From: Thamnaconus septentrionalis
Lineage: Eukaryota; Chordata; Actinopteri; Tetraodontiformes; Monacanthidae
Reading direction: 5' to 3'
Assembly: GCA_009823395.1 (NCBI GenBank)
Contig: CM020514.1
Location: forward strand, 9,114,966-9,178,965
Length of the DNA: 64,000 bases
Positions 1-12,000 of this stretch are shown here, piece after piece. Under the pieces are notes generated by a model, which made no database searches, had not been told where the DNA came from, and was given only the letters and a program-made list of their open reading frames with translations. The translations under genes were made by a program, and so were the position numbers. Each line of letters begins with the position of its first letter. Positions within the stretch are counted from its first letter, which is position 1.

Positions 1-3000
1 CCCTTGTCCCCGACACCCGCAGGGAAAGTAAAGGTCGGCTCTCGTCCCTGTCTTACCTGGACACCGAGGACGACGCGTTCGAGGCACCTGTCGTCTCCCC
101 GCGCACCCGCGCCCTGCCTGAGCGGAGCTACACCATTGACACTCCTTACACTTCCTCCGAAACCAAGAAGACGACCATACCTGCTGCCGACGGTCCCACG
201 TCCACCGCCGGCCGCAGCCCCGCCCTCAGATCCCGCTCTCCCCTCTCGGAGCGCACGGCCAGAGTCAGAACAGAGGAGAGCACCACCGTCATCACCTCCT
301 CCTCCACCACCTCCTCTTCCTCCTCCAGCCCTGCGCGGAAGCCGGTGGAAGCGAGGTACCCCCTGTCGCATAAACAGGCAGTGGAGGAGGTCCAGCCGCA
401 GCCCAGCTCGATGGAAGCCAAGCCTCCCGCCACCTCTCTGGTTTCCGCCTCCCTCCCCAGGAGCTTCCAGAAAGCCGAGGGTTCACGCCTATCCTCGGTC
501 GTGACCCCGAGGCCCTTCGGGGTCACGACCCAGTCGTCCCGTGTCTCCTCGCTCCCCCGAGCCTCCACTGTGAGTACGACACGGCTGTAAATTCGAACTA
601 TAGTCGTTTGGACCACGGCTTGTGTTTGAGTTGGAGTCATTGTTAGTTCAGATTCCGCTCATATCGATACTTACATGTATGAAGGCATGTTGAAGCCAAT
701 AACGTAATAACTGGCCAATTACGTTATAAATTTGCCCTATTTAAAATGCAATTGGCCAATAATGTAATAAAAGTCCTAAACCGATGACTTGAAATAACTA
801 TTGGCAATCAAAAAAAATCTCATCAAAAATCCTTAACAGCGAAAACAAAATGTATTCAAGCACGAGTTACATGTCATACAGACAGACAGAGAGAGAGAGC
901 AATTTATTACAGTTATATGCAATAAATAAAACTTAAATCAAGTGATGTTAGCATATTATTACGTTCTTGGCTCAGTTATTAGCCAATAACGTAAGCAGAC
1001 CAAGAACGTAACAACTAGCCAATAACGTAATAAGTTATCGGCTCAGGACTTTTATTAGGTTATTGGCCAGTTTTTACATTATTGTCTTCTACAAGGCACT
1101 ACGCTGCTTTTATCGTGCAGGCTTGACTAGTGGAGCTGCTATTTTTAATCCACCCTCACACTTGTTACTGATACAGTAGACTCTGCAAACAGAATTATGT
1201 TTAATCTCATCAAGACTTCCAGGACTGAACTCCTGTTCCCCAGCTTAGTTTCTCAGCCCCGTTTTTCACAATTTACTGTGAGATTCTCACACTGAAGACA
1301 GAACACTCACCTCTTCGCTGCTCCCGGGCAGTTGGACGATACCAGCAGGGGCATCAACGGCAAAGCCGACATCTCCAAGAGGTCGACGGTGCCCAGCCGC
1401 TACAAGCAGTTCGTGACCTCCGAGGACGAGTCCCAGTCGAGCTCCAGCCAGAGCAGCAGCGACGAGGAAGAGAAGGCGGAGAAGAAGGCCGACACCTCAG
1501 CGAGGAACAACACCACCACTCAGACCGTCTCCTCGGTCAAAAGTACCTCCAGTCAGGTAGTGAAATCAGCTAACATGCACAGGGGGTTCAAATAATTAGT
1601 CACTTTTAATGTTTTAGTATAATTTATTTATTTAGCAGTTGGTTAGCTCAGTTTTAGCGTCCTGTCCAAACTTCTGTTGGACCTTCCATATGTTTGGAAA
1701 AGAAATAAAATGAAGGGCAGTGTTAAGACCTCTCCCACTCATATATCCCCTTTGTGACATCACAAAGGGGCGGTTCTCAAAAATTGAGGCAAACAAAAGA
1801 AGTAAAGGATGGGATTTTCATATCTCTGATTAGTTCACCAACAGGCTAGAGAAACATTACAGATATTAAACTTTTTGTCATGGTCATGTCTAAGTAAATG
1901 TTGGGACTTTAAATGCAGAAATCTTGACCGTGGTGCAATAAAGAGACGCTTATTTTCACATTTAAATCTTGAATCTTGACCAGGCTTGGAAAGGACACTG
2001 AAATGTCTGTAAACTCAAACAATCAAAAAAATTCAAAGCACAAAAAGAAAAAAGCAAGACAGGAAGGAAAACAAGAGAAGACTAAGACTACAAAAAAATG
2101 AAAGAGCAAGTGAAGGTGAAAGGACATGAACCACTTGGCATGAACTCAAAACATGGCACATTGAACACTAAACTTGACAATGAAATAAATCAGGAAGCAC
2201 ACAAACGAAAAACATGAAACACTTGACACGGACATGACACAAAACTAACTAAACAAAACCTCAAAAAAACGAGAGAACAAAAATGGATTTTGAACATTGT
2301 TGTTCAAAGGCAGTGCTGCAAATAAATGAAGAGAAGCAACAAATCCATAAATAATTTCTTTCCCTTTGTCAAACTTCTCTCTCTCTGTCTTTGCGTCTCT
2401 ACTGCACATGTTGAGTTGCTTCTGTTTGGTTCGCAGGAGAACCACTGCGAGATGCGCATCAGCCTGAACCAGAAGCCCAACAGCAGCAAGGACTTTGGCT
2501 TCGAGGCGGCCTGGGACTCCACGGGCGCTCGCGTGACCTCTGTCCAAAAAGGTAACTGACAGAGAACGTGTGGGTTTGAGATCACTGGATGAGTCAATGA
2601 CTTCTCCTCCTCACTGAACCTCACGTTCAGACACAACTGAGTTAGTATTGATCCCAAGCACTCCAGCTCCATTTTTATTTCATGATCAAGCCCCAGATCA
2701 AGGTTTGTCTGCAGCGATTCAGAAACTATGTAGGGCAACTCTATGTGGGTCAGATCTGTTGGGCCTCACACTCTCCTTCCACTGAGGTTTTCATCACCGC
2801 TAGATCACATTTTTTGTAGTTTGAGATGTGATACAAACATCTACCACATCTGTGTCTCTGCACATGCATCCAAGCAAAGTGTTGCAAAAAAGGCAAAGCA
2901 CAGACAGTGGTCAGAGTTAATAATAGATGCACGAGACAAGCAAACGTGATGACAGTCACAGTTTATGATCTTCTGCGAGGATTTCATAAGCGTTCAATCT

Positions 3001-6000
3001 TGGATGAGCTCAAACTCTGTGAGAATAGGAATATTGCCAAACTGTGCATAAACCAGGACTTTCTGCAAGTCGAGAAGTCATGAATTCAAATTGCTTTCAA
3101 AAGAAGATAAAATGTTGCTGTTTTTCATGCACAACAAACTTGTGACTCGTTTAGCTGTTTGCGCAGAACATTAAATTGAATTATCACATGAATGAGAAAG
3201 CTCACCGCAGCAAAGCCGCACTTTTTAAATGTATGTTTATTCATCTTATTCTTTTTAAATCTGCGCGTGCCACAGGCAGCCAGGCTGAGATGTGCCAGCT
3301 TCGAGTCGGGGACGAGGTGCTGACGGTGAACAGGCACCAGGTGGCAGAGATGAGCTACTTAGACTGGAAGTCCGGCATGGAGGAGGCTCTGCAGGAGGGC
3401 AGCCTGGTCATGGATGTACGCCAACACGGCCAGAACAGTGAGTCGTCATCGGGAGCCTGCTCTGGTGTTTAACGTCGAGGTGGTTTAACATTCCTCGGAC
3501 TGACAGTGTTGCTGTCACTGCTCGGGTTACTAAACACGTTTGACACTTTCAACTGGTGTGTAAACTGTTGTGAAATCATCCAACGGATGATCCCATGACA
3601 GCTGACTGAGGACCTGAAACTTTTTTTTTTTTTTTTCCTTTTCCTCCTGGTGAAGGAGGCTCTTCCTCTTCTGACCTCAGCCTGAGTTTTTTTGGGGGTT
3701 TTTTTTGGTTATGTTTTGTTTTTTTCAACTCTCCTGTGTGTTTCGTCCCCGTTTCCTCATTCTCTCCGCTGCCTCTCATTTATTCTGGTTGTTTATCTTT
3801 CGCAGTGTTGTTTTCCCTGCAGAGAACTCAAACAGAGTAGCTCCTGCAGAGGCTCCTGGTCCCTCGAGTGTGCTGTTGTTTTTTGTTTATTTGTTTGTTT
3901 CGCTTTACAGTGTTAATGTAACAGGCTCGCTCATTCCAGCTATGTCAGTGTCACCTTGCATAGAAAAATAATAAACCCACCCAGAGTCGCCCACTTGAAC
4001 TAACACACAGCATTTGATGAGACAGTTTAGTGCTGCGCCGCTGCTGGTGGTGGTGGTGAGCCTGTTAGCAACACTGTGTAGGTTTTTTATGAAAGCTTTA
4101 ATAGGCTGCATGGCTGGGGAAGGTGGTTTCTCTGTCACTCCCTGCTGCTCTCTGTAACAACACTAAAACAGCAACCTTGTCCCCTCCCAACCCCCCTACT
4201 CCCGCTTTGTAGTGGTCTTTATTTAAAAAGGAAAAAGACATCTTTTTCAGATGTTGGGCTCTTTTTTTCAGCAAATAGAGAACAAGTTACACAAGACACA
4301 GAAAACAACTGGGGTTTATGTGCAAAACGCGCCCTGTCTTTGCCATTGCATTGTCTGCACGCAGACTGGGACAGAGACCAGCCTTCCCTGCCATTTAAAA
4401 GCCATAAGACCATCAATCTGACCAGTACGGATCATCCGATACTTCTAGGTTCTCCCGACGCCAACTCCGTCAGCTCCAGCCTGGATTTCACCTCCCGCAG
4501 CACCAAAGAAGCGCTGCCCACGCCCGCCCACCAGCTCATTGTAAGTGACCCGGAATCACTCCGGCGGACTGGAGTCTTGATTAAATATCGCCCTTTGTCT
4601 CGGGCGCTCGGCCCAGCGCTTCTCGAGCGAGTGTTCAGTGTGCCGTGCCTCCCCACAGGACGTGGCCGCAAACGGGGTTAACGGAGGCGGGCGCAAGGAG
4701 CCGCCAACCATGAGGAACCAAGGTAAAGAGCAAGCGCACACAAGCAGAAAGGTTACAGAATTGATCGAGACACCTATTTCTGTGCCAGGCACACAGAGGC
4801 GCAGCAGCCGGGGATTGCTGTTGCTGTGTTGAGTCAAGACAGCCGTTGCACTCGCTGGGATTGTGGCGCATAATATTAGTGCCATTTGCTGTGTTGTGTA
4901 ACAATTTGGTGTAAAAAATATGTAATTTCACGCGTCTCTAAAAGCCACACACTGTTTCCAGGTGCGTACGGTCAACACTCACTGTGTCCTTGTTTCCTTT
5001 TCTCATGTAGACTCAGAATCCATATCTTTGAAAAACTTAAAACGGAGATCCGAGTTTTTTGAAAAAGGTAACAAAAAGAAAAACCGTGGGATTCCTCGAC
5101 CTTGTCTGCCTGGTGGCTGGGTTCCCTGCTTCTGTGTTGTCAGCATCCTGAAAATCAGCTGCATGTTTTTCTCTCGTGTCCAACAAGTTGTCATTTCGGA
5201 ATGAAGTGCCAGAACTAGAGGTTCCCCAAGGCTGTGTGTGAGGCCTTTTCTTCTTCTTCTGGGAGTCTTGCTTGGTGATGACTATTAACCTCCCCCTGCC
5301 CCCCGGCCCTTCCCCTCCAGTTGGCGCCGGCTTGCTCCTAGTCATTCAGCTTTGTTTGCGTTCCACACCACCAATCTACTTTTGTTTAAATAATAGACTG
5401 ATAATTGTTTTTCATTATATTACAAGAGCACATTTCTGCGTCTTTGCACACAGAAACATTATTTTGTTAATTTTAGCAGCATGGGAGTTTCTTACGACAG
5501 TCCTCCAGGTAGATACATAGATTATTAAACGTGTTTGCTGCATTTTCAATGCTTCTGTTTGAACTTATTCCCTTTTCTGCGCCCAAGGCTGAATGAATGT
5601 ATTTTCTCGGTGGTCACTAGAACTGAAAATTCACCTTTGGTGCCACATGTTCCGTGCTGTATGTGTTCAATGCATGCTGTGTTTTTTCCATGTGTGTCTG
5701 CTTGCTCTCACCCTCAGACTGTTGATTTTCCTATTGGGGCTGGCGTCCAATTTAAATGTCAACAACTGGGTTTTGTCGAATTGAAAGAATCAATGTGTCA
5801 ACGTGGGTGAAATTTGATCTTGTTGCCCGGGGCATGTTGAATACGCCAATTGCTCTTGTGGTTTCACGCGTCATTCTCAACCATAAATTTGTACTTGGCT
5901 CAGAAAAACAAGTTGAAAGTTTAATAAGGCTGTCAACGTTGCTAAAATGCAAAGCCCCGAGGTTGCGCTCCTTTTGGAACCTTGATTTTTGATCCTGCCA

Positions 6001-9000
6001 GAAACAATAACAGCGTGATCTTTTTTTTTTCTCTCGACTCTTCAAGGGGGATCAGACGCCGTCATGCCAGACGTGAGTTATGCAATCAGTGCTTATTGCA
6101 TGCGGCGGGAGGAGATGGTCGTAAAACGACATGTAAACATTGTGTGTGTCGGCGACTACCTGGCCGCTGTTTCAACCCTCCTCTTCATCGCTTGCAGATA
6201 ACAGTTCCGCCAATCAGTGCATCATCCAACCGCTGGTCCTGGGACCCTGAGGAGGAACGCAAAAGACAGGAAAAATGGCAGAAGCAGCAGCAGCGCGTCC
6301 TAGAGGTAACTAAAAGCTCTTGCATGATGCAATGAGATAAATGTCTGTCAATTCTGCCATTGAAATTTAGGACTAAAACATCACCAGCGAGACTGTTATG
6401 TTCAGCAAAGCTAAAACTGCATCTTGCGTCATCATCATGAAGCTTAAATAAATCCCAAAAATAGTAAATAAATAGAAAAACAACTTCTCAGCTGTGGTGA
6501 TAGTAAAGCACCGGCACTCATCCTCTACACACACTGACGGTGTTGCCTCATTCCTATTCTTAGACAAACCACAGAGCTTTAAATGATGGACAGGGATGTC
6601 CTCAAAATCAACACCCTTTTCCTCAGGGATGCCAAACGATATTGCGGAGTGTCCCTTGCGAAGCACATTCAGCCGTGTGCCGGACTTAAATGCAGCAGGA
6701 ATCCTGTCAAAACAATATTGTGAGGGTCTATTTCTGGATTGAGAGATCAAAAGGTGTCCGAGCAGAGCGCTGATGCTGTCGGGAAGGCCTGATACTCCTC
6801 CAGTCCTGGTCCCTGCTGGATACTCGGCCTGATTTCTCCATGTGTTTGGGAGACTTCCAGCCCTGAGCAAGGTTCTTTCAACCTTCAGGCTGGTTCAGGA
6901 AGCTGTGTAGGTGTGCGGGGAGGAATTATGAGACTAATACAGCCAAATCACCCATGTGACCTTTTGTATCTTCGCACATTTTATCCTTTAACCCTTTTTC
7001 TCAACTCACTGTATCGTACAGTGATGGTTGTGCATGTGGGTGTTTGTGTTGCTTTAGTGGTTTATCTGTGTGTGTTTTTTTTTCCTTCCAGGAGAAATAT
7101 AAGCGTGACCAGGAGAAACTGCAGGAGGAGTGGATGAATGCGCAGAAGGACATCTCCAAGAGCCCAAACCAACAAGAGGTAACAACAAGGGATGCAAAGT
7201 ATCGATCAATTCATTAATCGTCAGTTGATTGACCTTATTGATCAATTAACGATTAATTGATAAGCAGCTATTTTTCCTGAGAAACTAAATTTCGCGATGA
7301 AAAATGTGTATGGAACACATAATTTAACCCTTAAATCATGTTGAGGCTACAATGTGACCCATTTTTACATTAGAGAACAGTAAAAACACCCTAAACATTT
7401 ATCCTCTGACTTTAAGTTGACGTCTAATGGGTCACATTTTAACTTTTTTTAAGTTGTTTAAAACTAACTTGTTCTAGGTATATTATGACCATCACAGTGT
7501 CTACAGGTGAATTGCTGTTTCCTGCCACTATACTGTTATAATGATATTAACTACCCGGGTAAAAAAAAAACAAACCCTTTAATTAATTGCGACTAATTTA
7601 ATTCAATCGATTAAATTGTTAATCGACAATTCATTGTTAACATCCCTAGTAACATCATATGTATGTAAGTATATCATAAGCTTTTTATTTCGACCCGCCG
7701 AACTTGAAACTAAATTAATGTTTTAGTTTGCCTGTGTTCTCGCATTTGCTTGAAGAATAACATAACTCTGAATTACTTTTAAATAGCAGTAACTGTTAGT
7801 ACTAGAAAAAAGCTGTTTCATTTGTTCAATTTTCAGTGTTTAAAGAGTCACTTCAGCAAAGAGGACTTCAAAGAGATATTTTGTTGTCACGCTTTTGTTC
7901 ATTTTCAATTGACATTAAAGCAAGTTTTACTACATATCCCATGATATATTTTTTCCTCCTATGAGGTGGGTCACCACAACACTCATCAATCTGCTCCTGC
8001 TACGGCCCCTCTGTCACATTTTAGAACCCATTGTGGCCCACCAGTCAAAAAGTTTGCCCACCCCTGTCATATTCAATCAGTACAACACAATCTCATTGCA
8101 GATTTAAGGTTCCACTTTCATCGTTTATTGTAAATTGAGGGGAGTTTTCCCATCATAGTTGCAGTTCCTCATGGTGGTTAATCATATTGTATTACATTAA
8201 CTGTAATGCGTTCCTGTTCTTCTTTCTGTGTTCCAGTCCTGGAGGTTGGAGGTGAACAGCCACAGCGCCAGCCCCAGCTCCCCTCTCAGCCAGCCCTCCT
8301 CCCCCCTGTGGGAGCTGGAGGAGAGAAAGCGCAGGGAGGAGCAGGAGCGCCAGAGGCAGGCGGAGGAGAGGAGGAAGCGAGAAGAGGAGGAGCGGGAGCT
8401 GCAGCGTCTGCAGGAGGAGCGCAGGCGGAGGGAGAGGCAGGAAGAGGAGGAGAGGAGGCAGCGGGAAGTGGAGCGGGAGCTGCAGCGCCTGCAGGAGGAG
8501 CGCAGGCGGAGGGAGAGGCAGGAGGAGGAGGAGAGGAGGCAGCGAGAGAGGCAGGTGGAGGAGAAGAGGAAGCAGCAGGAGGAGGAGAGGAAGAAGAAGC
8601 AGGCGGAGGAGCTGAGATGGCAGAGGAGGAGGGAGGAGGAGAGGGCGGAGGAGGAGAGGAGACGGCAGGAGGAGGCGGCGCAGCTGCGCAGGGAGGAGGA
8701 GAGGAGCTTGGAGCAGCAGCAGTGGTCAGTGTTCACACCTCCTCTGTTGTCTCCCCAACAGAACTATAACAACACATTTCATTTACATTTATTACACAAT
8801 TATTATCCCATTTTAAGTGCTTTGTTTTTCATCCCACACTCCAGAGCAGCTGTTTTGTACACTCAATTAAAAAAAAAAAAAAAAAAATCAATAGAAGCAG
8901 AATATTTTCTGTTTATGACCTCCTGCACAGGTGCTCAGTTTTAGCTTCCTGTGTAGCAGCCTTGAATGAATTATCAAAAGAAAAAAACAACACTGGCACA

Positions 9001-12000
9001 AAATCTTGTCTAAACGGCATATTTAGCCCTCTGTTTGCAGCCTCCCACTGAAACATCTTACTGCTAAACAGTGTTGGCGAGTAATCTATTACTAAGTAAT
9101 CCACTACTGTAATTAAACTACCTTTGGTAATTAGTAATTAGGAATTGATTACTTATGAAACAAAGTAGTTAAAGAAGTAATTAGATTACTTTTAAAAGAA
9201 GTACTCTGTAATCAGTAGTGGGACTACTTCTATGGAGTAATCCCAACAACACTGCTGCTAAATGCTTGATTGGACCTTGATTGAACGTTTCACACAACAC
9301 AGGACCTTTAAATGTCAAACAGCCCATTTCAGTGTGTGGTCACTGCCGCGGTGCAGCTAACATGTTGCAGTGCAGCCTGCTTCACCTCTTTTCTCTTTTT
9401 GCCTGATTTGTCTGCGAATTAACAAGACTAACATGTGTGCATGTGCTTGATCCTCGTCCCCTGTCCTTCAACCTCACCCCCTGCACCTCCCATCACTCCA
9501 CCCTTCACTAAAGGGGGGACGGCTACCATCGCTTCACCAGCATCTCGTCGCTGTCCTCTTTCGACAGGTCAGTACGGGAGTTTGTCCAAATGCAAACCTT
9601 TCTCTCTGTACTGAGCTGTTGGCGCCATCTAACATCACATCCTCACATGGGAAAACTGTTTAATCCGCTTTCGTGTCATCGTACATGTCAGCAGCACCTT
9701 GAGACTTCTTCTACTAACTTTAAATAATGAGTTGAGCGGTTTGGCTGAAACACTGCAACTAATTCTGCATCTATTGGCAGCACTTGACGCAACAAATTAA
9801 TGAATATTCATTTCTATATACACAAAATAAATATTACTTTTAATATATGCAAGCTCCTCCTTTGGATATACAACAAGTATAGTAACAGTTATTGTTGTAT
9901 TAGGGTGCGGCGTGTAACAATAAGTGACGCACAACCCTAAACTGTTGGTAGATTTCAAACACTGAGATTTTTTTACAAGTGTTGCATTGACGTGAGTCTG
10001 CCCGCACTTTCAAACCCAGGTTCGTCTTTTGTGTGCAGTCACGTGTGTCCCGCGAGGAGTCACACACTGGCAGCACACTTTGTTCTTGCCTTAATCGCAT
10101 GGAAACTGCCAAGACGGCGTCTCGTAAAAAACATAGAACCCTGCCAAACACCAACACCAGTGGCAGACAAAGACGAGCAATTAGTCATCCATCGCTGCGA
10201 CACCGCGAGCTGGAGACGTGTTCCCAGAGTTGCAGTGCGGAAAGGAAGGCTCGCGGCCTCACATCGCGCGTATTTCAAGTGTATTTATGTGGTTTCTGCT
10301 AAAGGAAACTGGCACACGGTGACTCTGATGCGTCATTGCGTTGCTGCATTCACAGACGTTCACAATGAGGAGGATGTTCTATTAATGTGCAAATTAAATG
10401 TTGCTTGCAAGGTTGCAGTCGTGTTCGATATGAGAGTTATGAGAAAATTTAAAATAAATAAATACACTACCAGTCAAAAGTTTGGGCACACCCTATGAAT
10501 TTAATGTCTTTTCTTTTATTCTCATGACTATTGACATTGCGGTTTCTCACTGAAGGCTTGAAAACTGTATGAACACACATGGAATTATGTTGGAAACAAT
10601 AAAGGTGTAAAATAACATATTTTATATTTAAAATATAAAATAGCCACCTTTCATGAAGCATATTTAGTTATTGAGTGTGTTTTTCTTTGCTGCATAATTA
10701 CATATATCTTGCTCATATATTTGATGTCTTCAGTGTCTATCTGCAGTGCAAAAAGTTGGAAAGATAAAAAAAAAAAAAATGCATGAGAAGCTGTGTCTAA
10801 ACTTTTGACTGGTTGTGTAAATTAAAGTTTGAGTGTTCTTCATTTTTCACCTTTTCCACCCTTTTCTTTTCCAGGGCCAAATCCAAATCATCTCCTCACC
10901 TTGACGAGGAGGAAAGACCCCACTGGCAAGGTTTGTTCTCTTCGTTTTCCCTCCCTTCCTTCATCGCTCCCGTAAGTCGGCGGCAAACGTGAGCGGATGA
11001 GCGGCTGTCGTTGCACACGTACAGTATGTGGGCTTTAACCCCCGTGTAGGTGCGTACGCACAGTCCAGGAGCATGTCTCGGCGGCTGCTGCAGGAGCAGG
11101 TGAGGAGCACGCGCGATTACTGGCCCCGAAATGAGAGGGCCGCCGCCGAGCTGGAGAGAGAGCGGAGGAACATCATCAGTGCAATGAGAAGCAGAGAGCC
11201 GGAGAGAGGTGGGCCTCGGCCACCGCGAGAAAAAACCCCAGCCGCTGAATCTTCATCTGTGCAGCCCATCTGATCAATCCAACCAAGTTGATTAAAACCA
11301 CGTTAGAAATCAGCTGAAAAACACCCGAAACGGAAGATCAGCCCCGCTGTTGAATCAGAGCAGTGAAACCGACTGCTATCACGATCTCACGCTGCCCTCC
11401 AAGCGCACACCGCTCCTCTCCTCCACTGCTCGCAGCTTCCCGGAAACTTTCAATTTCAGCCGGCAGTCAAACTTGGCCTTATCTCTCCCGCCTCTCTTGG
11501 TGTGTGCACGCGCAGGGAGCAGCGGCGACAAGAAGGGCCAGCAGCCCGCGTCGCAGGCCGAGGCGGAGAGGCAGCAGATCCTCAACGAGATGAAGAAGAA
11601 GACGCAGCTGCTGACGGACAGCAGCTGGATCCGTCAGCGCCCGGCCACCACCACCAGGGAGGTCGAAGTTCCGCCCATGCGCAGGTGCGACGGTTTTCGT
11701 TTTTTTGCAACCGAAAAGACAGTAAAGTTTGCTAGTTAAGTGGTGACAGATGATAAGGAGAGAAATGAATTTGTTTGTTTTCCCTTTGGCGATGTATTAT
11801 CAGTGAGTTTTAAGTATGTTGAGTAGAGGTGGGCAAACCTTTTGACTGATGGGCCATAATGGGTTCTAAAATTTGACAGGGGCTTATAAATACCTATGAG
11901 GGATGTGTGGAAAACATATCATGTAGCTTTAATGTCATTTGAAAATACACAAAAGCAAAGTTAGCACAAAAAAAGTATTTGAAGCTCCACAGTGTTTAGC

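Noticed and set aside
8197..8769. 179-aa (-) and 187-aa (+) Ser- or Gly/Glu-rich ORFs
   Set aside because: Alternate frames of the purine-rich LMO7 coiled-coil exon.
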